NCBI RefSeq assembly: GCF_035083965.1
Contig: NC_089735.1
Span: forward strand, 9,016,001 to 9,080,000
DNA from: Branchiostoma lanceolatum
Lineage: Eukaryota > Chordata > Leptocardii > Amphioxiformes > Branchiostomatidae
Direction of reading: 5' to 3'
Length of the DNA stretch: 64,000 nucleotides
In this document: piece after piece, positions 11,375-23,286 of the stretch
Position numbering within the stretch: position 1 is the first letter of the stretch
Layout of the letters: each line of letters begins with the position of its first letter
The notes under the pieces: generated by a model
The model's input: the letters and a program-made list of their open reading frames with translations, nothing else
What the model was told of the DNA's origin: nothing
Database searches by the model: none
Made by a program: the position numbers and the translations under genes

Positions 11375-11810
11375 GTGTGTTATCATTTTGCATACTCTAC
11401 ATACTGTATCATACACAGCCGTTTAGATTTTAATTGGCGAAGTAAATGTCTAGCCAGAGAGCACACATAAAGAAATAAAGAAAAGAATGAAACGAAGTAA
11501 TAAGAAGCTAGTGATAGATGTACAGTCCACAAGGCGGACTCGAGCTGCCACTGACGCCAGTGCCCCCCCCCCCCCCCCCTGGTGAATGCAGTAGTGTGCT
11601 ATCATGTCACATACTCAAATCATACACAAAGCTATTATATTCCAATTGGTGAAGTAAATGTCTAGCCAGACGGCACACATAAAAAAGAAAACACTCCATG
11701 AAACGGAATCATTAGTAGCTAATGTGATAGTACAGTCTACAAGGCGGACTCGAGCTGAGTGTGGTTGACACCAGTGCCCCCCTCCCCTTCCTCCTCTTTG
11801 GTGAATGCAG
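11375..11810. repeat. Tandem duplication of the GLUT gene 3' end
   Basis: A unit of about 217 bp occurs twice: about 11375-11590 and 11591-11810. Shared blocks include CATACACA, AAGTAAATGTCTAGCCAGA, GCACACATAAA, ACAGTC.ACAAGGCGGACTC and CCAGTGCCCCCC, GGTGAATGCAGTA. The inner copy carries the real stop codon and last codons of the transporter. The outer copy keeps the codons for LESAL but its stop position reads TGG. A C-homopolymer (about 11563-11579) marks the outer copy. Confidence 0.85.
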
Positions 11811-14800
11811 TATTCCCCACCCCTTCCTCTTCCTCCTCTTGGTCCACCCCAAACAGCGTTTGGATCTCGTCAAACGTCTTGTTTTTCGTCTCCGGGAGTC
11901 GGAAGAAGAAGTAGAGCCCACTCACACCGCAGAATACCATGAAGATGAGAAACACGTAGGCGCCCATCGCTTCCTAGTAGAGAAGATGTTAGAGAGTTAG
12001 GTACTATCATAATGGGCATCCCCACTAGTAGAAAGATTGAAAAAAAAGTTTTCTTAGTACATATTTGGTAAATCAATGGAGCAGGTTGGGGCTGGCCACC
12101 ATGTTGGTGTCCCTATTTGCATTCGCTGGATTTTGCAAGTCTTTAAATATTCTTCTAGTGTTCTCATCTTTGAGATAAATAGACATTTATTATTATGGGT
12201 TATTTGAGAGGGTCGGAAGATCTTCAAATGTCATATCTACTCATGTCTTCACTAATGTCGGAAAATGTTTGAGCTATGAGTCACTGAAAAGTAATTAGGG
12301 ACACCAACATGGCGGCGGGCACAGCGATGACGTCACGTGAAAATACTCATAGTAACCAATCCCCTGGCCGCGTGCCTGGCAAGTTTGTGCGTTACACCGA
12401 AGGGCGGTAATATACCGTCTTCAAATGAATAGATATGTTAAATAGAATATTGTACAAATAAAGTTTGTATAATGACGCAAAGTGTGGACCTTGGCTATGT
12501 TTTTTTACCTAAATATTTGTTTTAATTCTGACACAGTTCTATAGGCCTAGGAAAAAGACCTTAAAGAAAAACATCCTATTACAGAGCCATTTACATACAC
12601 CTGGGCGCTTATGTTGAGCATGTCGCAGGTTTGCATGCTCTTATACGGTAAGGTTCTTACGTTCACTTTTAGCTACCTGTAAGATTGGGAAGACCAGTCC
12701 GATGATAAAGTTACAGGTCCAGTGGGCAATGCTCTGTAGGGCCATGGCTGCAGGTCGCGCCCCCTGGCGGAACAGTTCTCCGCCAAACACACCAGGCATC
12801 GACCCTGCAAACATGGCAAACAACAGTTTTAATCAAACAATATAGTTAAACTTTTTTTGCAAAATATTAGCTGTCTTAGCACAAAATTTGAAGCTGAAAT
12901 AATTTGCGACATATTGCTCCATGACACTAAGTAAAATACTAAGAAAAACAGAAAACCGAGAAGGCTGCAGAAAACTGATCGCCAGATCTTCTGTGGTGCC
13001 CCAACGGTAAAATAGTTAGACTAGGGAATGGATGAGATTAGATGATGAGCTCTATCGTCCTTCAAAAACAGAACAACCTGAATGCTAAATTGTGCAACAT
13101 TTCCTCTGGCAGTTCAATATGGGGCACACGCAAAAAAACAAAAAAACATAGTAGTCTGACTAATGTATCTAGTTATCTAGTAGCATGATCATACATATGT
13201 CTGCATTGGAAGAGTCGACTGTTGAAGAAAAAACATCTAGGAGGAGTGTGTGTTATACAAACTCTTAATGTACAGTTTCCATGTAGCCCCTCCCCGCATG
13301 GTTTGTGGCCCTTCACCTCTAAAGCAGAGGACTGATTGAAATAGGAGAAACACCAATAGCAGCTCAGGAGTCTTTTGTCACTATGAAAAGCTGTCCAATA
13401 GGAGCTCAGGATTCTTTGCCACTATTGAAACCAGTCCAATAGGAGCTCAGGATTCTTTGTCACTACGAAAATTTGTCCAATCAGATCTCATCTCTATGAA
13501 AGAAATGTCTCACCCAGTCCGATGGCGAAGGCGAAGATGAAGATAATGATGAAGGCGATGCTGAGGTAGGATATCCACTGGTACGGGTTAATGTAGGGTT
13601 CCAGGTCCATCAGGTTTACCGGGGGGCACACATCTCCCCCTGCCGACCCGAACCGGCCGTTAGGACAGCAGTCACAGAACAGGTTCTAGGAACACATGTT
13701 TTTTTGGTTAAAGCAATAGATAAAAGTCCTTCCCAAACCTCTTACAGTTGAAATATAGGACATAAAAAGAACCAGCATCACAGTATGTCGATGAAGGTTA
13801 GACGTCCAGGTAATTAGATACGCCAAAAGACGTATCAAGCAACTAGATAAAAGTTCGAAATTTTTCAAAATGTTTCGAAATTTTGTCCAGTTTCTTGAGT
13901 ATCTGTCTTCTGGCGGAGCAACGCAAAAGTCTGACCAAAATTAATCTATCTTCATGAAGGCCAAGTTTTGTAATAGCAGGTACATGATCATACACATGTC
14001 TCGATTCGAAAAGTTAACACTTGAAGACGTTGTTAGAGGAGTAGTCTGTGTTACACAAACTCTCATTGTCTAGGCCCGATGTTAAACTCTTCCACACAGC
14101 ATATGGTGCATAGGGCGGCGCCCATCTCCGTTTCCCTAGCCCTTGGGCCACACAGCTGGGACAGCATATATGATACTACAGCATGTCGTTTCGATGTCTT
14201 TCTAACATTTATCGAGTCAAGTGTACTCCCAAGATTTGAAGATTTGATATTGAAAAAAACATTTCTAAGAACTGATTAGCTGCTGACCTCCGTTAGAGCC
14301 TGAGTGATGGTCAGTAGGGCAAACGTGATGGTCATCACCAGCAGTGGCCAGATGAGTAGCGGCCTCCGGCCAACCCGGTCAATGATGAGCACCTGATACA
14401 TAACAGAGGACACTGTATTGTCAATGCAACAATACTTCACATACTATTGGGTGATGTCGTATATTTGAGACTATGGTCAAGGCGTTTCTATAGATGGCTA
14501 CAATTGCAATAGCTACAATGTCCAAACCATGAAGCAGCGAATGGTATAGGTATATGCTCCCCTTAGTGGTGAAAATGATACTGAAGGACTTTGAGTTGTC
14601 TCAACTACTAGTACATTAGATGACCGGAGGACAATCAGTGTGTTTCTACTTGGTGACTTGGGAGGTATTGGAATATGTGTAACAACAAGGAAAAGATATG
14701 AGACTAGACGTTCAAGTTAGATTATTGTTGCACATGCATGGCATAGCCTTTGCTTGAACGCATGGACATGCATAGTATAAGTTATTCTAGAAGCAGAGGT

Positions 14801-15024
14801 TTCTTTGGGGGGCAGTAGTGACCGAGATTTTTAACGTCTCACGAAACCTCCGCTTGGAGAAAAATTCTGCTGCATTACCAAGGTCACATACCAGGGGTCC
14901 CAAAGTCGACCTTGATCTTTGTCTTTCTAACACCTAGCCACAAATAAAATATCATCGTGATCCATCCATAGGTTCTTGAGTTATGCTGACCGCAAAAATT
15001 CGGAAACACAAACACACAAACACA

Positions 15025-15118
<94 letters not shown>

Positions 15119-18100
15119 CAGAACCAAAACAATATCTCAATTTTTCAAGAAGATGATAAGTATAAAGTTATGTAGTAGGAATGTTCCTTACCGAGCCCAG
15201 GCACACCACACAGTTGACTGCCCCGGTACCGATGGTAGCGTACGCGCTGGTGTCTTCGGGCACCCCGGCATTCTCGTAAATAGACGTGACGTAGGCAAAA
15301 ATCTACGCACAGAAAAAAAACCAGAGGACGAGGATTAGTCTGTTGTTGAAAGAAATATGATGCACAGACATTTGCAACTATCTAAGGTATATAAGTTTGT
15401 CGAGGTTTTGAGAATTCTCCTTCAGGCGGCGTCACACAACAAGAAAATCGCTCGCCTGACGAGCCTACGAAGTCTGAAGGACATCTCCGGCAGCTAACAA
15501 TACGGCCGATTTCCGGATCCTCTCTTATGCTTTGGTCCCAATTGCGCCGTTGCCCGTCTGGCGTGTAGTCCTGGCCGGGCCCCGTATACCCAAATTTGTC
15601 GCAGGGTAGACCCATAAATAGCCGCAGGGTGTCCCACAGGGCCACGTAGGGGTCACGCCAGAAAGTTCCAGTTGGGACCTTAGTATTAGAGATCGACCGG
15701 TCAATCGAAGGGCATGTTCAGTGTGAGACCGGTTTTAAACTCGCTTTAACCCCACAGGAAGATATGATTCTTACCGCATTGATGCCGCTCAGCTGATTGG
15801 CCATCATCACGCCGACAGCAATGATGAGCTGGGGACGCAGGGAACGAGATTTGAGCAGTGCTATGATGGTGATCTTCGGTTCCTTCATCTCGTTCTCATG
15901 CTCGAGTCTCATCTCTTGCATGGCGCCGTCAATGTCACTGGTCCCACGCAGTCGTTTCAAAGCTGTGAAATAAGCACACATTTTACATTCTATCCTGCAT
16001 GCAAATACATACGATGTATGTAAATATGTATATATGATGAACTGTAATGTGTATTTCACAAGTTCTAATGTGATGTGTATGCTAGTATGTGTCATGACTC
16101 CAGGAAGAAAAGTGAAGTTCACTTGTTTGTACTTCACTAAAGGAAGTCTTTTTAACAATAAACAATAAACATACGTTAAGTACAGGTCAAGAGAAATCTG
16201 ACGTCGAAAGTCAGCCCTTTATAATGACAACCGGTTAGTTGGGCAGCCCTGACTGCGCGTGCGCTAGCTGCACAGCCAAACCAATAAATAAAGATGTCCC
16301 TGTAGCTCAACTGGTAGCAGCCTCGTAGTTGGACCCCTGGTTGTAATTAGGTGGTAACTGGGAGACCCCGGTTGGAATCTGGGCATCATGGTTGGAGCTG
16401 CAATTGTCCTTCGGAACGGACGTGAAATGTGGGTCCTATGATCAGGGAGGTACATTATGGTTGGGGCTGCATTCGTCTTACTGAGGGGACGTGAAATTGG
16501 GGTCCCTTGATCGAGGAGGTGCCTCGAGCAGGTTAAAAAGGCACTACAACAGCCTCATTACTTAGCTAGGTACCTACTGCCTGTACTTCGGATGAATAAG
16601 AAGGATTTGACCGTACAAGAGCGTCACCTACCGGTTCGGGATGCCTCTTCATCCTGCTTGTTGATGAGCAGGTACCGAGGACTCTCCGGCAGGAAGGGCA
16701 TGATGACCAGCTGTATGCCAGACGGCACGGCGTAGAATGCAAGCAGCACCGGCCACAGCGTATCGCTCCCTGGACAGAAATAAGATAAAGTACAATGTTA
16801 GGCGCGCGGTTAATACAATACGCCAAATCATAATGCTCTTTGCCAAACACATAACGTTACACAGCAGTTGACAATATGAACCACAGAAGCCTTTCTCTCC
16901 TTCGATATCTACACAGGAAGCAACCAAAAACCTACATTATCAGAAAATAGTACACAACAAGCCGAAAAAAAGGCCCGCAGTGAAGCCTTCTATATAGGTT
17001 ATCAAAAATTAAGCCTGCTAACAGGCTATATGACGTGCATAAAAATCGCGGAACTACTTGTTTGCGTTACCCAGAATTTGCTCCAGCCCCAGAATCTGTG
17101 CCAGCAGGATGCCCACTGTCAGCATAGCCTGGTGCATGACCGCTATCCCTCCGCGCAGGCTGGTCGGCGAGACCTCCGTCAAGTACATCGGGACAACGGT
17201 GATGGACAGCGCTGGAGAGAGAAAAAAGAAAGAAAGAATGCTAAAGTTCAACTCAATATCAAACCAATGATATCTACTTAACATGTCGAAATAGTCCAGG
17301 AGGATTGATGTTCTCAAAAGAGGCCTAGAAAATGAAAAACCTAGCCCGCCCTGTGCACATTTAGTCCAGTATCACAAAATGATCATTCTATGCGGTACTG
17401 GACTATTGTGTACGGGGTGGGCTACGAGACGAGTTTTTTTCCAGGTTTCTTCTCCTATCCTGAACTAGAACAATGACTGGACAAAACACATCTAGAAGAA
17501 TCATGAAGATAATACTTGCCATGTTGGATTCCAACGAAGATACGACCTATGATGACCATCTGATAGGAGTTTGCCATCTTGGAGAACCCGAAGAAAATAG
17601 CGCCGGTCAGAGAGAAAACGTTGCTGATCAGCAATGCTCCTTTCCTAAACAAATAACGAGAAGTATTATGTTGCATTGTCATCAATACAATGGGGGGGGG
17701 GGGGGCAAAGAGATTGATTTTCTTCAGTGCTATTATTACGGCTTATTGATGTCATTTTGTCATTTATTTATTTATTCATTTATTCTTTCATTGAAATGGA
17801 CGATTAATCTCTGTGGCCAGTTCACGTGTTATCTAAAGACTTTAGATATAGATACAGATGATTACGTGAATCTTTGCTTGTCTTTTCTGTATGTGGCACA
17901 AAGACATTTCTAAGTAACTGCGATTTGGTAGCAAAAGTAAACAGCCAAACATAAACATATTGTACATGTACTTATAATTACAGCTAGCTATCAAAGAAAG
18001 CTGCTTCACCAAAGGTATTATGCGTTTCGGTTACAAACTGCTACAGTCGGGGCAGGTAGGAAACTGTCGATTATCCAAACATCTGCTTGGAGATAATTGC

Positions 18101-20902
18101 TTACCTGCCGAACCGTTCTGTGAGCGGTACGATGAGGAAAGAGCCGACCAGCCCGCCCAGACACATGACGGACACGGTGGTGGCCCACATCACGGTGATC
18201 CCGCTCTCTGTCAGAGGCGCGCTGTAGAAACTGCTGTAAGACTGGTTGTAGAATTCCTTAATGATCTGAAATAATAGAACGATTGGAACATTTCAGACAC
18301 AGCGTAGATCTATATGCTGTTGGGCGCCGTGAGCTAATCGTGAAAACGCCCAAAGCTTCCGTGTCCGGCAGTCCACTGGGACAAATGTGTGTCTTCGGGG
18401 CCCGGTCGGGACTACACCCCCTTCGGCCGCGGGCACCGGTGCAAATGTGACCGTAGCACTTCATTTTAGATTGTAAACTTTACGATATAGAAAGAAATGT
18501 TCTTTTCAAATGTATTAATGAGAAATTCCCACACTTTGAATATTCAACGCAACGGATAAATTCATATTATTGTTGCGTCTAGACAAACCTTGTATAAGAA
18601 ACATGATCTGTTCATACATCTACAAATGTACAAAGAGGCGAGAAGAAGCTGACTCTACAGGATTAGCTTAGTCTATCACTTTCGTCTACCATGTATGTTT
18701 ACACAATGTACTGTATATATTTCACTGTATATATATATCACTTACATGTTAGTTAGCTTACAATAAAGGTCTTCTTCATTCATTCATTAATGTTTATCCG
18801 ACAGGCAAATAAAACACGCCTGCTGCAAAAAAGGAAGCAAAAATCTACAGAGATCGTTTCAAAGCCAGCGTAGGTAGTATTCATTAGATATGTGAATTGC
18901 AAGTGTTCATAGACGTCGAAATTGTTCTGAATAGTCTTTATTGATTATTGAGGAAAGCAGCAAAAGGATCCTCCACGCATTTATATTGGCGGGTAAAAAT
19001 ATGGAACTCTAATATCCAACAAAGCTTCAAGACAGACTTAAAGATACAAAATCATGAAGTCAACGTAGAGTTTAGAGTGCATAGGTTGGGTTGTCAAAAA
19101 TGGTGACGTCAGAAAGTGCCCGTCGTCATGACAACGGTTGCTATAGAAAAAAGCTAATTGACGGGGAAACCTTTGAAAACAGGTCAACAAACGGTATGGT
19201 CCAGCCAAGTAAGTTGAATATCTGGATACTATGCAACAGTCGCGAGGCTAAAGCATTACCCAACTAGAGTTCCACGACCTCATACCTTCGCCAAATGATT
19301 TTAACCTTTATGACTGATGTATTAGGAGTGTTTCTCGTCAATTACAAATCATACCAGTTGATTGTCTTAAAATATAACATGTCCAAAGTATGAGCTTAAC
19401 AAATTATGAGCTCAACAAAGAAGGTTATGCTAATATTTTTCATTAATTATGCAAATGAGGCCCTTATTAGCATAATTTGATTCAACGATGTTTACATTCA
19501 CATAACGTCCCGATGCCAAAAAAAAGTATTGAATGTATGAAATTGCCGTCATTTGCCAGTGTGGAATTAGAGAAGTTACTCATTAAGTATGCAAATTAGC
19601 CCACATTAGCATATTTTCTATCTATAAACATTCCTCTCTTCCTCAGTTACAATTTGAATAGTGATATCATGGAACAAAGCGGATTTTTAAAGTTGCCTCA
19701 TTAATTATGCAAATTAGAATCTGATTTGCATAATAATTGTCCAATCATACTAAGCATCACACAAGCTATCTACATACCAAAAATAATGACCATCCATCAA
19801 GCCCATCTTGTTATAGTATTTCCTCATTAATTATGCAAATGAGGTCTTCATTTGCATAGTTCATATCAATTAATATTCTTCTCTTCCTCAGTTACATATG
19901 TCACATGTTTCAGAGTCCTATCATGGAATTTGGCGGATGTATAAACTTTCCTCATTAAGTATGCAAATTAGATACTGATTTGCATAAGAGGTGTCTAATC
20001 ATGTACATCATCACTCAAGCTATCTACCTACCAAAAATCATTACCATCCATCAAGCCCTTCTTGAGTTATTCCCTTTCAAAGTCAGACGCAAAACCTGCT
20101 CCTGCAGTTCCAAAAAAGCCGCTAGGGGGCCCAAACCCACACCACTTACTCTCTGTCCAAAGAGCTATCTACCACTCAAAAATCAGTTCCATAGCATGTC
20201 CAGAACACGAGATATCAAAACAGGAAGTTCCGCTGCAGTACCGTAAGAAGCCGCTAGGGGGCCCAAAATCTCATCGTTTTTAGGTCTCATCAAAACCTAC
20301 CAACATACCAAATACCAAGACAATCCATCCAGGCGTTCTTGAGTTATGATGGTCCACTACAAACAGACAAACAGACAAACAGACAAACGCTACCCTCTGC
20401 ATAACCTTCTCGGCGAAGGTAATTACAAAACAGCTTGATAATGCATATACGTGTGGACCCATGTTGTCTTATCGAAGTTAACATAATCAAACTATAATAT
20501 GCATAAAAGTGAATGCAGCAGCATTTCTTGAGCAAATAGTGTAGCTCTTACATAGCACAAGCTTCAGTATATATACAATGTATTCATATGTATGCCATGC
20601 CCATATGGTATGTATTGTGACAAATGCGTATTGAGTTTGCAGCAATCGACATACAAGCCACTTAAACAGCGGAGTTAATGTAACCCTTGGTTTTGCGTGC
20701 AATAATAGTCAACATCTTGACTATACCCAGCAAGGAAAATACATTGTTTACTTACGTTGGCAGGTTGGTCCACTACGCTGGAGCTGTAGCCATATTGGAA
20801 GGATGTGCCGAAGGCAGCCACTAACGCAGAGATCGCCAACACAAACGTTAGCCGCTCTGTCGTCTGATCCGGTCCGTCAGCGGAGTCACTTTTCCCGCCC
20901 AT
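11737..20902 (-). CDS. GLUT/SLC2 family facilitative sugar transporter (11 exons, 550 aa)
   Basis: Exons: 20756-20902, 18105-18265, 17520-17644, 17071-17211, 16632-16769, 15775-15962, 15192-15302, 14288-14392, 13514-13685, 12677-12804, 11737-11973. Phases join to 1653 nt. Seen motifs: YGYSSSVV in TM1, FYNQSY after it, RFGRK at the TM2-3 loop, PMYLTEVSP, PESPRYL (about residue 221), NQLSGINA in TM7 (293-300), DRVGRRPL (342-349), ELFRQGARPAA in TM10 and FRLPETKNKTFDEI at the C-terminus. These are the signature motifs of the SLC2 major-facilitator family; the QLS triplet is usual in class I (glucose) GLUTs. It would move hexoses across the plasma membrane. Oddities: a cysteine-rich insert (376, 378, 379, 392) between TM9 and TM10, a GC-AG intron after exon 3, and an acidic C-tail. 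The start was chosen as the only in-frame ATG after the upstream sequence. Confidence 0.93.
12093..12315. mobile_element. Putative MITE with 22-bp inverted termini
   Basis: The ends GGCCACCATGTTGGTGTCCC and its inverse GGGACACCAACATGGCGGC bound 223 bp within the last GLUT intron. No second copy was seen here. Confidence 0.6.
13345..13490. repeat. Minisatellite, about 50-bp unit, three copies
   Basis: The block CCAATAGGAGCTCAGGATTC followed by TTTG.CACTA..AAA occurs three times in tandem in the GLUT intron just before exon 9 on the genomic plus strand. Confidence 0.8.
14884..15113. repeat. Truncated dispersed repeat ending in an AC microsatellite
   Basis: Contains CCAAAGTCGACCTTGA, ACACCTAGCCACA and TTCTTGAGTTATGCTGAC, the same 3' end as the repeats at 50560-51480. 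It then runs through ACACAA steps into a pure (AC)n tract of about 43 dinucleotides (about 15028-15113). Confidence 0.85.
16293..16560 (+). mobile_element. tRNA-derived SINE (plus strand)
   Basis: Starts with a tRNA-like head TGTAGCTCAACTGGTAGCAG (A-box like) and has GGTTGGAATCTGGG where a B-box is expected. The body carries two diverged copies of GGTTGG.GCTGCA followed by GGACGTGAAAT..GGGTC. It sits in the GLUT intron between exons 5 and 6. Confidence 0.7.
17342..17424. mobile_element. Short hairpin element, 83 bp
   Basis: Ends TAGCCCGCCCTGTGCACA and TGTGTACGGGGTGGGCTA, with inner AGTCCAGTA / TACTGGACT, forming one stem. It lies in a GLUT intron. Confidence 0.65.
18310..18465. mobile_element. 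Family A MITE fragment or relative
   Basis: Contains GGGGCCCGGTCGGGAC and ends CAAATGTGACCGTAGCA, matching the right-hand end of family A. The left end is not recognisable. Confidence 0.45.
18640..18795 (+). mobile_element. Possible LINE 3' tail
   Basis: Ends ACAATAAAGGTCTTCTTCATTCATTC-like, resembling 63570-63680 (GCAATAAAGGACTTCATTC) and the inverted 26900-27075. A shared 3' end with a short repeat tail is typical of non-LTR retroelements. No coding part was seen. Confidence 0.35.
19405..20010. repeat. Tandem array of about 130-bp units rich in ATGCAAAT
   Basis: About five diverged units each carry CATTAA.TATGCAAAT followed about 20-30 bp later by ATTTGCATA or TTAGCATA. The octamer ATGCAAAT or its inverse recurs at nearly every unit. 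The array is in the large first GLUT intron. Confidence 0.75.
20085..20430. repeat. Dispersed repeat tail with ACAG microsatellite and hairpin
   Basis: Includes a twice-repeated GCCGCTAGGGGGCCCAAA, TTCTTGAGTTATGATGG, an (ACAGACAA)n stretch and a terminal ACCTTCTCGGCGAAGGT hairpin. It is continuous with the array on its left, and may be the end of the same element. Confidence 0.6.
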
Positions 20903-21483
20903 TACTATGTCGATTGAAAAACTACAAATTTCGAGCACCACGTACGGTGTAACGGTTAATCTACTGTCTGGGTAAGGACCAGGTGTAGCGTCAGGGGTGT
21001 GGTCTCCTGTTATCCGCTCTTCTGCCCTAGATATTTTTGTTAGGTCACATACGAGCACCTCAGACCTTCAGTAAAGTCCAAAAGTCCAACACTGACACTC
21101 CGCGACCCTTTCGTAAGCCTACAATTCACAAAGCTTTTGTTAAACACTAACCTATTAACAAATATACCGCATGTTAACCTGACCTATCATTAACCTTAGC
21201 ACCAGGAGGGTTATCAGGGATGCCTAGTAAATGCTTGACCCGTGTCCCCTATTTGTTGATTGTTGGTACTTTTTGTTTGCTATCAATATCAATTTATAAA
21301 GCGTGTTGCAAACTGTTCAAATACTTAACATATGGAGAGAAATGTGGAAAGGGTAAATATTTTGCAAAAATCATACCTGTTTCCCTTCTAACGCTGTGCT
21401 ATAGGAATAGATTATGAATTGTTGGCAAATAGGAGTGTCGGGTCGGAAACTATCTTTCTTTTGCAACAGCGTCTCAAACACAT
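20903..21483. other. Intergenic gap between GLUT and SLC35G1-like genes
   Basis: Holds the probable 5' UTR and promoter of the GLUT gene on its left side and the probable 3' UTR of the SLC35G1-like gene on its right. No TATA box or repeat was clear. Confidence 0.4.
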
Positions 21484-22455
21484 CTATTGCTTCTGTCTCT
21501 CCATAAGCCATTTCTTAACGGCTATAGCTATTGCCGAAGACATCACGAACACTGCACCGCCTACACTTAGCAATGCTGGCAGCTCTCCAAGGAACAGAAA
21601 CTGCCAGGTGAAGGCAAACACGATGTCCATGGTGCGGACAATGGCTACAGGGGCCGCCTTTTCCAACTGGAACGCCTTGGTCAGAAATGTCTGTCCGCCA
21701 ACGCCACATAACCCGAGCGCTATCAGGTAGTACCGATCACTTCCGCAAGGCAGCATCTTGAACTCACCGAGAGCTATCAAGAGCCCAAGCGTTAGGATCA
21801 TTCCAAAGACTGACAGGTAAGTTATGTGTACAAAGAAGTGTACTGTCTTACCTAGCTTTCGAATCATAACCAAGGCTAGCGCGCTGAAGACAGCACCTCC
21901 GAATGCCGAGAGCGTCCCGAGGAGGTGCTCGGAAGGATTCGGCACGGCGGCGACGCTTCCGAAAATGAACGAAGGTTTGGAAATCAGAACGACACCTGTC
22001 AGAGTAGTCAGGGTGACCACAAAGTTGAACCATCCGTAACTCTCCTTCAGGATGAGCCATGCGAAGAACGCGATGAAGATCGGAGAGCTGAAGATCACGG
22101 TTGTGGCGTCCCCTAGCGGAATGTGGTGAAACGCATAGAACTGCATGCACAGCGCCACCGCTCCAAACATCCCCCTGCCTAACAGAAACAGACGCGAAGG
22201 CGTGTCCTTGGGAACGAGAGGTAGTTTCTTGTATATAATGGGAGGGAGAGCACACACCAGCTGGGCCGCACAGCGGAAAAACGTGATCTCTAGCGGGTGT
22301 AGATCCGACACCAGCTTGACGAACAAAGAGCTCAGAGAGAAGAACACCGTGGATACTAGGGCACACACGAGTCCTAAACCGGGAAAACTACAGGAACATC
22401 CCCATCCACGCACCTCTGCACCCTGACCCACTCTGTCTTCAGAACCCGGCACCAT
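21484..22455 (-). CDS. SLC35G1: SLC35G1-like EamA/DMT transporter, intronless (323 aa)
   Basis: A single uninterrupted reading frame. The start MVPGSEDR is the first in-frame ATG; no earlier ATG is in frame. Two EamA-type halves give about ten hydrophobic segments. Recognisable motifs are STVFFSLSSLFVKLV in TM1, ITFFRC, GRGMFGAVALCMQFYA, PLGDATTVIFSSPIF and FAWLILKE in the first half, then GVGGQTFLTKAFQLEKAAP and FTWQFLFLGE in the second. This matches SLC35G1-family members of the drug/metabolite transporter superfamily. In mammals the protein is membrane-located and linked to STIM1 and, more recently, to organic-acid transport; the substrate here is unknown. Lack of introns in an intron-rich neighbourhood suggests an old retrocopy origin or intron loss. 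Confidence 0.87.
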   Translation of the reverse strand: MVPGSEDRVGQGAEVRGWGCSCSFPGLGLVCALVSTVFFSLSSLFVKLVSDLHPLEITFFRCAAQLVCALPPIIYKKLPLVPKDTPSRLFLLGRGMFGAVALCMQFYAFHHIPLGDATTVIFSSPIFIAFFAWLILKESYGWFNFVVTLTTLTGVVLISKPSFIFGSVAAVPNPSEHLLGTLSAFGGAVFSALALVMIRKLGKTVHFFVHITYLSVFGMILTLGLLIALGEFKMLPCGSDRYYLIALGLCGVGGQTFLTKAFQLEKAAPVAIVRTMDIVFAFTWQFLFLGELPALLSVGGAVFVMSSAIAIAVKKWLMERQKQ

Positions 22456-23286
22456 TCTGCTAGATGTTTCGAGCACAATCCTGACATATCCAGCACATCG
22501 GGTTGCTCCAACATAATCCGATAGTTTTGTCTTTTGTTTTGTTCTTGGGAAAAAACAAATACCTGTTGTGACGTCAGCAGACTAATCAATTCCCCACAAG
22601 CTGTTCCCCCTCATTGATATGAATATACAAATCTAGGGACCGACACAAATATCATAGTAGTCAGGAATTCACCATTTAGTATCCCGGCCTAGCCTAGCTA
22701 CGACACGTATCTTTTGTGAAGTAGCATAAAATTGTAGTCTTCTATTGTTGATTCTCTGTTAACAGCTATTCTGAATTAAGACACTAGTACGGTTATATAA
22801 GATTACTCTGTGAGTTCCGATGCTTTCAATCAATCTCCATATTGGCAGAACCCAACTACATATGATCGCTCCCTTAGTTTGTTTAAGGCAAGGGACAGAC
22901 CAGTAAGCATCGCGTCTAGGGTTTGGTAACAAAAGACAACATCAACGCTTTGCAATTTACATCTTTCTATCAAGACAGTTGATAAGTACTTTATTACATA
23001 GCGTATGATAAAATATACGCACATATGGCATTAACGACGACACGAATGGATACTAACATAAATCATATACAGAAAACGGCTGTACTGTAGTGTTATTTTT
23101 ATATTACATACATACAAGTAGTAAGAAAGGCCAGTTTAGTTTCGCTATGCCAAAAAAAACGAGACCACAAACATAGATATGATACGTCAAATGCAGCATG
23201 TACGAAAGGTACGTTTCAAGCCTTTTTTTTTTACAAGTGATAAAACAATAGGCTGTCCTATATAAAGATGAGTTATTAGTATCAAA
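22456..23286. other. Intergenic between SLC35G1-like and ankyrin genes
   Basis: No gene seen. A minus-strand AATAAA (22990-22995), about 290 bp past the ankyrin gene's stop, is a plausible poly(A) signal for it. Confidence 0.4.

Noticed and set aside
15382-15645. 87-codon minus frame between GLUT exons 6 and 7
   Set aside because: Lies wholly in an intron with matched flanking exon phases; no domain.
21848-22366. 172-aa minus-strand frame at 21848-22366 and plus-strand frames over the same span
   Set aside because: Out-of-frame shadows of the SLC35G1-like coding sequence.
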